Below, piece after piece: positions 11,861 to 22,700 of a DNA stretch of 64,000 nt; positions within the stretch are counted from its first letter, which is position 1, and the number at the start of each line of letters is the position of its first letter. The position numbers and the translations under genes were made by a program. Under the pieces are notes generated by a model. That model saw only the letters and a program-made list of their open reading frames with translations, ran no database searches and was not told the origin of the DNA. The DNA comes from Thereva unica (lineage: Eukaryota; Arthropoda; Insecta; Diptera; Therevidae): NCBI GenBank assembly GCA_949987705.1, contig OX465281.1, positions 226,829,978 through 226,893,977 on the forward strand, written 5' to 3'.

Positions 11861-13651
11861 ATGATGATGAGGATATGAGCTGTTGCCACGGTACACATTG
11901 CAAACGTTTGGACTTTCACATAAAAAACGCGAAAGGAAAACAAAACCAAAATTTCCATTTTGTTATAATATGATTCGGGATTCCTTTTTTTGTAAACTTG
12001 AAGCTGGATTATGTTTAACCGTCAATGGGAGATGACGCATGCTAAATATCAACCTGGAACGTCGAAATGGAGCACTGAGATGGATGAAGGTATGCACAGT
12101 TGTACAAAAATTATGCTTCTTCATAAAACATGGCAAATTCCCTTTCGGTTACCCAAAAAATTCTAAATTATTCTTGCCAGAATAACAAACATCCCCAATT
12201 ACACGGCAAGGATGAGACGGAAGAATGCAAATTGTACCCAAACGAGCATAAAAACATAAAAGTCATTAATTTAATTAAACAAAAATTATAAAGCCATACT
12301 CTGAAACATAATACGGACTCGTACCCGAGGCGCAACCTCATACACAGCACACGTGAGCGAGCAGGTCGATGCCTAAGGAACCTTATCCTTTTGCGGATAT
12401 CACTACTTTCCGAACAAGGTAAGATCTGCTGTCTTTTTTCGCCATGTAAGCCATCTTTCTTAACGAGCGATTGTAAATGGATACCACGAAGGGCTGCCAG
12501 CGACTGACTGGGCTGAAATTCGAATTAATTACCGCGTAATGACAGCCATAATTAATTCACATCAAGGTATCGATTTTACGTCATGCTGTCGTTTGTTTAT
12601 CATTTTAGTGCGAGATAAAGGAAGCGCTTCATAATGGCTGTCATCGGTGCACGTTTGTATGTAGGTTTCTCTCGTCCAGGAATTTCTAAATCATCGCACC
12701 ACACGACATCATCCACGTCTGCTGCTAATTAAGGCAAAACCTAGACGGGGCGAAGTAACACGCGGATTGCATGAGGCATCGAGGAGGAAGTGCCTGGTTC
12801 GGTTACACCTTTGATACAGGTAACACCCACGCCCGGTGCATTGCCTTAAAAAATTTTCTAATTTAAATGCTCGAGCACGAACTGCTGATGTTTACGGTTG
12901 CCGTTCTGTCCTTGTAGATTTTCGCGAGTTGATGTGCTTTTGTTTTTCACTCTCGCCATAAAACAAGGGATACAAGGAAAAGCATGATTTATCTAGCGAT
13001 GCGGTCCCAGGTGAGTTTCCATGCTGCGATAAACTCGTGTTCATTCATCAGACACTCCGAGCACAAATGGTTCCCAATACTACACACGCTGAAGACCAGG
13101 TATAGCACAGAGAGCCCAGGTGAGTGCCAGGCAGGAGTTTAGTCGCTTAGTAAAATAAGTTATACCCGGGCAATTGAAGGAGACATTAACCGTTAACCAG
13201 GTAATTTCTTATTTGTAATTTGATTGCTAATCTTGGTGTTATTAATTTAGCACAATTACTACCTATTAAAAAGAAAAACTCGCCCCAAAGCGGAATGATT
13301 AATGCCGAAACTAATCGACATATCGGACAATTCTATGCTATAATTAATTCCCGGCCTGACGGCACCTCAACTGATTAAGGCCTCCACTAAATTACGCTTA
13401 TTGGTAGTGCCATTAGCTAAACGAAACTGCAATGTAAATTGCATCTTTTACCTGGCCGGTATTTACATATGCAGATGATCTTGTCGTCGGGTGTGTAATC
13501 TACAATCGTGCAACGGGTTCAGTTTCACGTTCATTATTTAAATCCAGATCGTTCTCGGATCATGTTACAATCCAAGAAGTTCCCTCTCTCTATCCGATTG
13601 ATACCTGTACAATAAATGTATGTATGTATATGTACTGTACAGCAACAGCGT
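11861..13651. other. Unassigned low-repeat DNA with TAATTA-type motifs
   Basis: This is one of the few stretches without recognisable transposons. No coding region is supported. Several homeodomain-type AATTAATT/TAATTA motifs occur (about 12525, 12550, 12724, 13240, 13340). It may be intergenic or intronic host sequence. Confidence 0.35.
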
Positions 13652-13653
13652 TA

Positions 13654-14021
13654 CCCAGCGGGAAAAATAAGGCTTCAACTTGCGTTCTGTAAGTACTCCT
13701 GGTAATCCGTGGAATCATTACTTTAGGAAACCCACTTCATTTCTTTTTTTACATTGATGTCCTAGGGAGGTAAGGTATAAGCCAGCTTTATCTTACCACT
13801 GCATTACTGGTAAGGCAAAAATATGCACTAGCTTTGCTTACCTCTACATTACTGGTAAGGTAAGGCAGAGGGCAATTGCTTACTTTCAGCTTACCCTTGC
13901 CTTCCTTAAGAAGCAGACCTCAAGTTTGTTGCCTACTGCTTACTTTTGCATTACAGATTACTTTCAAGGAAGGCTTACCCTATACCTTTCTACCGGAAGC
14001 ATTACCTAATTTCCCGCTGGG
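13654..14021. mobile_element. MITE with CCCAGCGGGAAA ends, 368 bp
   Basis: CCCAGCGGGAAA at 13654 and TTTCCCGCTGGG ending at 14021 are perfect inverted repeats, with TA outside each end. The interior repeats ATTACTGGTAAGG-like blocks, the same motif found inside the 7066-8420 MITEs, whose ends (CCCAGTAGGA) also resemble these. The elements look like two subfamilies served by related transposases. No coding region is present. Confidence 0.7.
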
Positions 14022-14023
14022 TA

Positions 14024-15229
14024 AGGCTGCCCTCATCGTATCAGTGTGCTTGCTAGTCTTGAAGTCATGGACACCCAATTAATCATTCTGACTATCCTTA
14101 AAGTACTTCCTTTATGTTAAGCTTTGCATTCTCGGAGCAATGGAGACCAGTACATGTAACATGGTAATTGCCGGGACTTCATAATTTATTAAGAGCAGCA
14201 TTTCACGTGAACTGTGAAACCAGGTAAATCGGTCCGGCCATAGTCAGGTGAGTAAGCGAGAAAATACACAAAAAGGTACCCACCTACCTTTACAGAAAGG
14301 TGCAATTGCGTGCAGAATTGTACTGTAAAAGTTTAAGTACTTAAATAGCTCTTAAAAGCACCGTTTGTATGGCTCTTTAGTTTATCAAGTTAAATGCAGG
14401 TTTTTATGGCTTTATAATTTAGAGAGTATATAGGGAAGTGCATGCAGGTGAGTGGGAAATAAAAACGAGATTAATGAGGGATTATGGTACCAATTGAATC
14501 AGAATAGTAGATAAGTGTTATTCCGATAGTAGATTGAAACGATGGAATAAACTGGGTTGAATTTTACATATTTTATGATGACTATAAATTTTCTAGTTAC
14601 ATTCATGGGGATTTGTTTTAGAAACCACTTAAAATGAATTAAGTAACGAATCCTTTAATTCAGTTTTCGAGGTTATTCCTAAACAGATTTCCAACACTGG
14701 TGAAATTTTTGCACAAATTAATAATCTGCATCAGATTTTGAATCATCCAAGAGGGTTCGTGCCGTTGTATTTCATGGTATTATGAACTACCCACCCCACC
14801 CAAACTAGAATAAGAATAGCGTTATGGAAAGACCAATTGGTTAGAGCATACATGATCTGCGATCGAAACTGAAACTGAATATCGGGTTTATTCAACCTTG
14901 ATTACTTCAATTCATTTGCCATTCGAAAACAGCTATTAAGCCAAGACCCGACACTCCTACCATAGTCCTATGACACCTAGGCTTAATTTTTCCACTTAAC
15001 AAAATGTCCTCTACGAATGCAATGTCATTTACACAGTAATGTACTGTTATATCTACTACTGGGCATGACAGAGACACTATCTAACAATATGCCATCCAAG
15101 CTTAATTTCATCGGTTTCGATGTTCAGAACGCTATGAGAGTAGAACTCGAGTAAAAAGTATGGACTTAGTAAGCATAGCGATGCCACACGATCATGCCCG
15201 CGCCCGCCACAGGCATGCCCGCTTTCGCC
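14024..15229. other. Unassigned AT-rich DNA
   Basis: No gene, terminal repeat or tandem array was recognised. Confidence 0.35.
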
Positions 15230-15640
15230 ACAGGTTCCGTTAAATCCGGAAAGCCACTCCAAATCACAATTTTTAGCCACAACCTTTTCTTGGGAAGTTG
15301 CGCTGCAAGAACTTCACCGAATCGACTGCCATGTGCCAAAGTGCGTCGTCCTGTTGAAAATAGAAGTTCGTCAGACCTTCTTCATGCATTTTTGGACACC
15401 CAAAGTGCGCTAACATCCGATGATAGCGTGCTTCGTAGATGGTTTCTCAAACTTTGAACAAAAATGGTCCGATAGTGATTTTTGGGGTTATCTGTTATCC
15501 AAATTCGACAATTTCATTTATTCACTCCGCCAGAGAGGAGAAAATGAGCTTCGTTTGTCATCAAAATGTTGTGCCAAAAATCAGGCTCGGCATCGATAAT
15601 AATTCTTGAGACGACATTTCCATATTGCAAGCGAAGCGGC
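15230..15640 (-). pseudogene. Mariner/DUF4817-type transposase relic
   Basis: The minus strand encodes, across several frame changes, pieces of a mariner-family catalytic core: MTNEAHF (normally SDEAHF), GGVNK, NCRIWITDNP, then FYFQQDDALWHMA (normally WFQQDGATAHTA) followed by VKFLQRNFP. The order and spacing match the catalytic half of DUF4817-associated transposases. Stops and frameshifts show it is dead. The terminal repeats were not identified. Confidence 0.65.
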
Positions 15641-15979
15641 TGGTCCGTTGGTAAGTTACACTTTGAATTGAAGGAGAAGAAGAGAGTGCTTCATAATAAT
15701 CCTTACAATTGTTCCACTCACGTTTCACCCCTGAGATCTCTCCCTGCCCCTCTCTTATTGAACAACTTCATTGGAGCGCAGCGTGGCGAAAGCGGTCGAA
15801 TGGGGTGCTACAAGTGGCTACACACCCGTCCACAAAGAAATTCCTCTCCAAACAACGAATTGAGTCTGAAGGCGCCAAACTTCTCCCATATTTTTAACAT
15901 AACCACTCACAGTTTTTACAATTGTTTTCAAGCTACAATTTCTGCATGGACCGTTGTATTGACTCATAGCTAAAATGGT

Positions 15980-16559
15980 AGTGAATCACTTTTTATAATG
16001 GTGTACATTTGTCAAAATCGGCTAAACAATTTCAGAGTTATTCAATGTTGAAATACCGAAGGTCTAGATGGCGCACGGTAGTTCAAAATAATTCAGTGTA
16101 ATTTTGCTACGTAGCTCTAAACTATGTGTATGAGTTCGAATTCGCCAAAGCACATTGTTGGCCTCCAGATTCCCAGCAAGCAGAGAAGAACGACCTGGAC
16201 ACTTTTGTCTTGTATACAAGCCCCCACATAACATGCATTATTAAAAAAATTCTTAACATCTGGGATTCATTAATTTTATTTTAGAGTGCTGCATGTTTCA
16301 GTTTCATACTCCAGGTTGCTGTCCGTTTGATGTTCAGATCACAGCAGATTTTCACTTTGTGGGCTTCGATCTATTTTCGGGACCCCTTCTGATTTCGCGC
16401 CCGGGGCAATTTGTCCTAGTTGCCTAAATCCGTCCCCAACGTTGCGGATGATATTCGTTTTCGTAAAAATTCTTCGGGCCCATTGGCTCCCCCTCCTCCT
16501 TATTCAGATTCTAGAACTGCCACTGGTCAAGGTTGCCACGGATTTTTTTATTTTTCAGT
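15980..16559. other. Unassigned DNA
   Basis: No coding region or repeat was recognised between the transposase relic and the short reverse transcriptase fragment that follows. Confidence 0.3.
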
Positions 16560-16560
16560 C

Positions 16561-16640
16561 GGGGATGCCAGTCACTCCCAAGGGACAATTCACTCACCAT
16601 TTCTTTTTCTAACCTTTATTAATGACCTTTTGTCAGGTAA
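16561..16640 (+). pseudogene. Short reverse transcriptase fragment
   Basis: The plus strand translates to SQGTIHSPFLFLTFINDLLS, which matches the non-LTR reverse transcriptase motif typified by PQGSHLGPLLFLIFIND in the 4.7-5.4 kb element. The flanking palm motifs are missing, so this is a small relic. Confidence 0.5.
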
Positions 16641-16744
16641 AAAACACTGTTCTGTGGGTAGAGGGTGACAGGAACACCGATAGGTGCACTGGCCAGACGA
16701 GAAGCAATTCGTGTAGAATGAAGATTTTTTTTAGGTGTGACAAA

Positions 16745-17372
16745 AATAATAATAATAATAATAATTTATTTAAAATTGTACAAAAGAACATAATTCTTAC
16801 AAACGTACAAACAAAATATTAATTGGGTGACTGAGACAAAATGAATATAACATACTACAAACTAAAAAACAAATAATATTAACAAAATACAAGAAATAAT
16901 GTTTAAAAAAAAAGTGAGAAAACGAAGAAAAATGAAAAGAAGTTACAAGATGAAGTTTGAAAAATAATATTAACAAAATATAAAAAATAATGTTTTAATA
17001 ACAAAATAAAAGAAAAAAAAAATGGCAAGAAAAGAAGATAAATGAAAAGAAGATTCAAAAAGTGAGTGACCCTACAGATTGTTATTTGTTAGATGTTCCT
17101 TCAAGAGCCTGTTGAATAATCGCCAAGAGGACGCGCTCCGCACATAAACGGGTAGTTTGTTCCACATCCGAGCAATTTGGAACAAGTAAGAGCGTTCACC
17201 ATATACTGTTCGTATACGAGGCACCAAAAGTGTGCTAGATTGTCTGCTTAGTTGCAAGAAGTTAAGTTTTTGAAATAAATATCCAGGGCATCTGCTGTGT
17301 ATAAGTTTAAAAGTGAATTTTAATCGGTGATATATTATGTAGTTTTCAAACGTCATACCTAGCAGAATGGGA
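16745..17372 (-). mobile_element. 5'-truncated non-LTR retrotransposon tail
   Basis: The minus-strand frame 17072-17356 encodes a typical C-terminal tail: LLVPRIRTVYGERSYLF, then MWNKLPVYVRS, then FNRLLKEHL. The LWNSLP-type core is shared with the element at 39571-40365. A very AT-rich 3' UTR follows, and the element ends in an (AAT)n microsatellite at about 16745-16768, the expected 3' tail. Everything upstream of the tail is missing. Confidence 0.65.
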
Positions 17373-17739
17373 GCATAGTGCGTGATATGATCAAAACAAA
17401 AGCTACTATCTACTTTCTTTAAACAGCAACCCCCAACTGAAGTAGTTTAACATCATGATCCAACACTGGGACGACTTGAGGCACGACCTCCTGACAACGC
17501 TCAGACAAGGACATCTCATACAATTCTAACTACCGTAGATTTGAGGAGAAACAAATCAAAGAGGCTATCTGATGAAGTCTTTGCTGTGTAATTCTAGTTA
17601 GGATCAGACACCATGCAATGGTAGCCTCCTTTTATTGGTTCAAATTAGGAGATCATAGGATAAAATGACAGGATAGGTCTAAATTGTCTCCAGCACACTG
17701 CCGTACGAAAATGTTTTTCACAAGAATGGTTACAAAACG

Positions 17740-18600
17740 GTGCGATGTTGATATAATTGGGCTTCAAAAACCAGACTTAACGTGGGTACATCAAAACTTG
17801 CCAAACAAAACTCTTCCAATATTTGACGGTCCATCATAGAAGTGTGTAGTCGGGCGTTGTCGAGATGATGGAAGACAACATTATTCAATTCAGTGAATTT
17901 TCGTTCAATTACTTGGCGAAATTTCTTTAGTTGTCCACAGTAGAGTTGAGAATTTATCGCCTGCGCAACTGGAAGTACGTCATGGCGAACGATTCCTTTC
18001 CAGTCCTACGACACACACAGATTCATCTTTTTCGACTTTAATTTTAAATACTGGCTTCACGATTGCTTAGTGTCGGCTTACCATCAGTATGTGACCCATT
18101 TTACATCAACGGGAATGAGACGTTTCAGAAATTCAGTCGATGTCATTACGTTTCAGCAGTGCATGGTAGATGGTAGTTTGGTCTATTAGGCTCTTGCACT
18201 CAACTTATGAGGCACCCAACATCCAGCAATTTTTTGTATCCAGGCTTGTACAATTAGTTTAAAAAAAGTTTTGCTCCATACCAATAGCGGCTCTATTGAA
18301 ATTACTATCTTGCTGAACTTTGTCAAGAACTTCATCATATTTTTCAGTGTTTGGACGACTCAGTGATTGTGAAACTCATTTTTCAAACTAAAATTACCGA
18401 ATCAGATGAGCGAATTATTTCCGCGCAGTAGAATTTGATAAACTACATTTTTTCACAAATCTGAGAAGCATACTTCATTTTGTCGTAATAATGTTGCAAA
18501 ATATACCGCAACTTTTCATTACTTTTCTCTATTTTCGAACGGCAACAATTGAACCACTGTACCATTTGATGTCTATATATTCAAAGGTAACTTTCACTAG
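17740..18600 (-). pseudogene. Mariner transposase relic (SETMAR-like)
   Basis: The minus strand carries, in order, FLKRLIPVDVKWVTY (first catalytic Asp region, normally GDEKWVTY), DWKGIVRHDVLPVAQ, INSQLYCGQLKKFRQVIE, and VVFHHLDNARLHTS (second catalytic Asp region, normally FHQDNARPHTS). This is the order of a mariner transposase. The N-terminal helix-turn-helix part extends towards 18600 but is poorly preserved. Frameshifts and stops interrupt it. It is a different mariner lineage from the relic at 15.2-15.6 kb. Confidence 0.75.
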
Positions 18601-20410
18601 GGTTAAGTCATTGCGATCAGTGGTTCACGATTTATTTGTAATTGACGTTGTATTGCATCAGGAAGGCTAAGCAACCCCAAACCTAACAGATAATTTTGTC
18701 AAAAAGCAAACAACAATTACAACGATGCACCAATCTTGGCGAAATGCCCATCGCAGCAAATAAATATAATGGAAGAAGAAATACTATACAGGATTTTTAC
18801 TGGTAGGCCAACAGCAAAAAGGAGTACAAAGAACAAATCAATAGGCAGACGGAATGTTCTAGAAGTTGTACAAAACCACATGTAGCTAGCTGCAGAGAGC
18901 TAGCAAAATATAGAAACGATTGGAAGAAGTCACTAAAACAGGACAAAGTGGTACTGCAAGAACTTAAGAAAGAATCGAATTAGGGAATGATTGATGAGTT
19001 GAAGAAAATATGCGACCGCAAAAAAACACCCAGACATCTACTTTTTATCGGATATGTCATTATTATATTCTGGCTTCATATGACATGTGTGCAATGCTTT
19101 ATATAAATACCTATAAAAATGTTCTTCATTACTACAAAAATTCCCATATCTAACTTTCTTCCTTATTAAGAAGATTAGGATCGGCAACCAAATAACATTT
19201 TCTAACATGGAACCACAGAGAAAATTCATTACTCAAAATCCATTGGAAGTTATACCTATTCATCAAGCAATCTCTCTCGTCACTCACCTTCCCTACCACC
19301 AGGATTGCTGCACATTTATCATAAAGGTCCTCCGAAAATACCATAACGAATCCACCAATGGTAAAAAAATTCCTATCTGGACCGACATACGATAATCTTG
19401 TTATTGATGGCAGTAATTACTTCCTAATCCTCCCGGTGCAGACGTAAAGGTATCCATGAATTTGTCATGTGTTCAAAGCTAATCCCTCTTGAGGGCCAGG
19501 GACAATTTTTGATAGGACACTCACCAGGCCCTGGAAGATAAGCAGCCAGCGATAATAAATGTCTGTGATAACGGCAGCAGCCCTCACATTCGCAAATTCT
19601 TCCTTACAACCAAAGAAGGATTACACGAAATTATGTACTATATGAGACCCGAAAGCGTTGGCAGGACAAGACTCGACACAAGACAGTCAATATTAGAGAC
19701 ACGAGCTGTAAGGATAAAAGCTTCTGCTCTGATGGAAAAAGGACACGAAATCCTCAAATCAGTTCAATCAATTCGCTTCAATCAGATTCTTAAAAGGTTT
19801 TTTATTTCGAGCAAATCCTGTTGGGTGAATGTATCCTTGAGTAAATTTCTGGCTGTGTGAAAAAGGGCGAGCAGAACGCAAATCCCTAAATCCTTGAAGA
19901 TGTTTTTCCAACGGTTGTGTTCTTCTTCTGCTCTTTTCGAAGCTGTGATTTTATCTTTTTGGGCGAAACTGCTTAAGGACGAGCAGCAAAAATTCGGAAT
20001 CCATATGGTAACAAGCCAACATCAGATTGTATCACTTGCAATCCTCGGCAGCTCCCTTGTTTTAGAAAAGAGGATAAAGACGGGATTTGGGGATGAATTT
20101 ACATAAATTTCGTACAATTAGAATTCAGAGAGGCTTTTAAGTGTTTTATTGCTTAATGCAGATTTTGGTTTTCTTTAAGGATTTCCGAGGAAAATATATG
20201 GGAGTTTTTCATTGATAAAAGATTGTTTGGGTGTTTAAGAGAAAAAATGCGATTAAGTTACGGCTGACAGGTATTTTGAGGTCGGCGAACTAGGGGTGTT
20301 AAATATAGGAGGAAATCAAATTTTTGTGGAATTTGCATTTTTAAATCTGGGGTGCTTTTTACAAAACATCCCCTTGATCAATACCTAACAAATGCAATTC
20401 GTTAATGTTC
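18601..20410. other. Unassigned DNA
   Basis: No recognisable coding domain or repeat structure was seen. Open frames of 60-75 codons (for example 19633-19860) carry no family motif. Confidence 0.3.
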
Positions 20411-20415
20411 GGACC

Positions 20416-20750
20416 TTAAGTACAGTTTCTGTCGGACACGATCAATTTTATTGATGCGGCTCGACGCACAAAATTACTTAGGGAATACCCATATTGCACC
20501 GGAACAAATCCACCAGGAACAAGCCCGTCAAGAGATGCGGATTTGCCCCTGCTAGAAAACAGCATGAGACGAAGCACTTTGAGCCTTTCTAAGTAGTGCG
20601 GTAGGGTTTTGTAGTCATGGTGGTTGTGTAGATGTCTCAGAGCGAAGAGAAGAAATATCTTTTGAACGAATTCGATCCTCCTGCTGCTCACTTAGAATAT
20701 AGGATAGGACTGGCACTATATTCCAGGATAGGGCGGACTAAAGAAAGGAA
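20416..20750 (-). pseudogene. Non-LTR retrotransposon C-terminal relic
   Basis: Minus-strand translation gives RPILEY-like residues, IEFVQKIFLLFALRHL and LPHYLERLKVLRLML, corresponding to the conserved IESVQKxFxxYALR tail of the element family at 1-436 and 4216-4599. It is short and truncated at both sides, and abuts the gypsy relic. Confidence 0.65.
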
Positions 20751-20986
20751 GAGGAAACGTTCTGGTTGCAGCGTCACCCCCCCCCCCTCAAACTCAGACG
20801 ATTTTAGCAACCAACGTGGACCAAGACATCGGTAGGACTATAGAGGTGGCTGGCATGATAGCGGAGGTGGCTATGGTACCTACCTGTCGCGGCTAGCTCG
20901 TCGCTCGAAGCTCCCTTCATCCAACTACGAAATAGGGTAGTGGCGTTAAGGAAGCAGGTAGAGCAGTTGAGGGTTAAGCGAGCACT

Positions 20987-21192
20987 CACGGTATACAGAA
21001 ACAAGGTAGTGTAAAAGACTGTATACCGTAAACGATATTTTAGTGCTGACGTCACGTGGGGCCCGCTTTCCATATAAAGTCAGAGCTGTTGTTGTTGTTT
21101 CTGCATTAGGGCTGACGTCTCTAGGCGCCCAATTTTTACGGTATTCAAAGCTGTCGTCTCTTTTACATTACCTTATGTTTCTGTATACCGTG
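20987..21192. mobile_element. 206-bp MITE with 9-bp target duplication
   Basis: CACGGTATACAGAAACA at the left end is mirrored by TGTTTCTGTATACCGTG at the right end, and similarity of the arms extends for about 35 bp. GCGAGCACT flanks both ends (20978-20986 and 21193-21201). Removing the insert with one copy restores the gag-like frame KQVEQLRVKRALSSS. A 9-bp duplication points to a Mutator-like or related superfamily. No coding capacity. Confidence 0.8.
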
Positions 21193-21379
21193 GCGAGCAC
21201 TAAGTTCTTCAAGGCGCTGTAATTCCAGTCGTTAGCGTAACCGAGAGGGCACAACAGGCGGTACATCATTTTGCTCTTTTCATCACAGGTTTGGTGTCAG
21301 CAGCCATGTTCATACGAAGAAAAAAACTAGCTAGCGGACAACTGGAGGCGACTAGCCAGTCCATCGAATCGATTAGTCG

Positions 21380-22240
21380 CCTATACCTTACAGAGAAGGC
21401 AACCAGTAAGCGATTCCTGATTGACACTGGAGCGAGGTTACAGTGGTTCCCCCCAACAGCAGAGTGAAACAGGAGTCAACCCTCAACACGAATGTTGTAT
21501 GCAGCCAACGGTACGGGGATTTCCACGTATGGATAGAGTTTGATTCAACTCGACATGGAACTCCGTAGTTTTTTCACCTGGCCTTTTATAGTTGCTCGTG
21601 TTACAGAGCTCACAATTGGATCAGGCTTCCTCGGGAAGTTTGACCTAAAGATCGACGTAAAGGAAGGTGAATTAATAGATAAAACTACAAAACTTCATTC
21701 AATGGGCTTAGTAACGGCTCGTAGCAGTATGCAGCTAAGTACACTAAAAGTAGCCGTACATCGTGTGTTAAGGGGATTCGAAGACATAACAAAGCCCAAC
21801 CCAGTCACAGAAGTTAAACACCGTGTGGTTTATTTTATTCGGAAGAGTGGCCCGCCAGTTCATTCAAGACCCAGACGACTTTCACCTGAGAAGCTGAAGA
21901 TCGCAAAGCAGGAATTCGAACACATGATCAGTTTAGGTACCACTTGCAGAGTGGAAACAAGAAGACGGACAATACCGCTATCCTTTGGGCTAAAGTGGCT
22001 CTCCTCGCTCACCCAGAAAGAGGTGTGCCATTAGCTCTGATGGTAGAGACGTCAGACACGTCTATAGGTGGGGTTGCTCAGCAGAAGATTGCAGAGGGAT
22101 GGCAACCATTAGGATTTTTTTCGAGAAAATTATCACCAACAGAAGTAAGGTATAGTTCTTATGACAAGGAACTCCTAAGCGTATACTCTGCATTTCCAAT
22201 ACTTATTGGAGGGTATCGGTCTTCTGCGGGGAATTCTAAA
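21380..22240 (+). pseudogene. Gypsy pol remnant (protease, linker, RNase H)
   Basis: Protease remnant: ATSKRFLIDTGARL; an intact family member would have DTGA followed by a hydrophobic core, but a stop follows. The 164-codon frame 21540-22034 holds the protease-to-RT linker. The 114-codon frame 21944-22288 holds the RNase H start, in which the usual VDASD is VETSD, so the first catalytic acid is altered. The RT motifs between them are missing. The region is non-functional. Confidence 0.7.
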
Positions 22241-22700
22241 ATTGGTATTGGAAGAAATCCTAGACGCGGAAATGTTATCATAATATAAAGAAACAAAATT
22301 TAAAGTTTACTTTTGTGAGCATAAAAGAGACTTTTGCAGGATTTTCCTTAGAATATCACTTTGGTAGATTCGCAGGGCACAAGTCAGAGACAGATTGTGG
22401 TTCCAGGATTTAGGGCAGAAACCTCAGGTTAAGCAGAGCTTTTAGCTTGGGCACGCTGGCTACTGTGGTATACCCTACATTTTCATACACCTATTCAAAA
22501 TTCAGAAGACCTACGCAAACAAGTTAATGTCTTTCCATTCTGACAGAGGGGGAAATAACTTCAGGTCATTGGCTGGCTTGATCATTAGGCACTGAGACCT
22601 TAATTACCCCAGATGGATGGTCGGACGGGATGGATCCAACCTTGTAACTGTGCGCTCGCAGTGCTCCAATGTATTAAGTATAAACAACGAAAACAGTTGG

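Larger units (their letters stand above)
20790..22700 (+). mobile_element. Ty3/gypsy LTR retrotransposon relic, internally deleted
   Basis: A gag-pol remnant reads left to right: a gag-like segment (IEVAGMIAEVAMVPT, KQVEQLR), the protease site FLIDTGA near 21418, the pol linker (TKPNPVTEVKH and SRPRRLSPEKLKIAKQEFEH, 21795-21930), RNase H (ALMVETSD, WQPLGFFSRKLSP, 22035-22140) and a weak integrase remnant (HSDRGGNNFRSL) near 22540. The reverse transcriptase palm is absent: the linker passes directly into the pre-RNase H segment near 21940. No LTR pair was identified. A 206-bp MITE interrupts the gag part. Confidence 0.7.
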
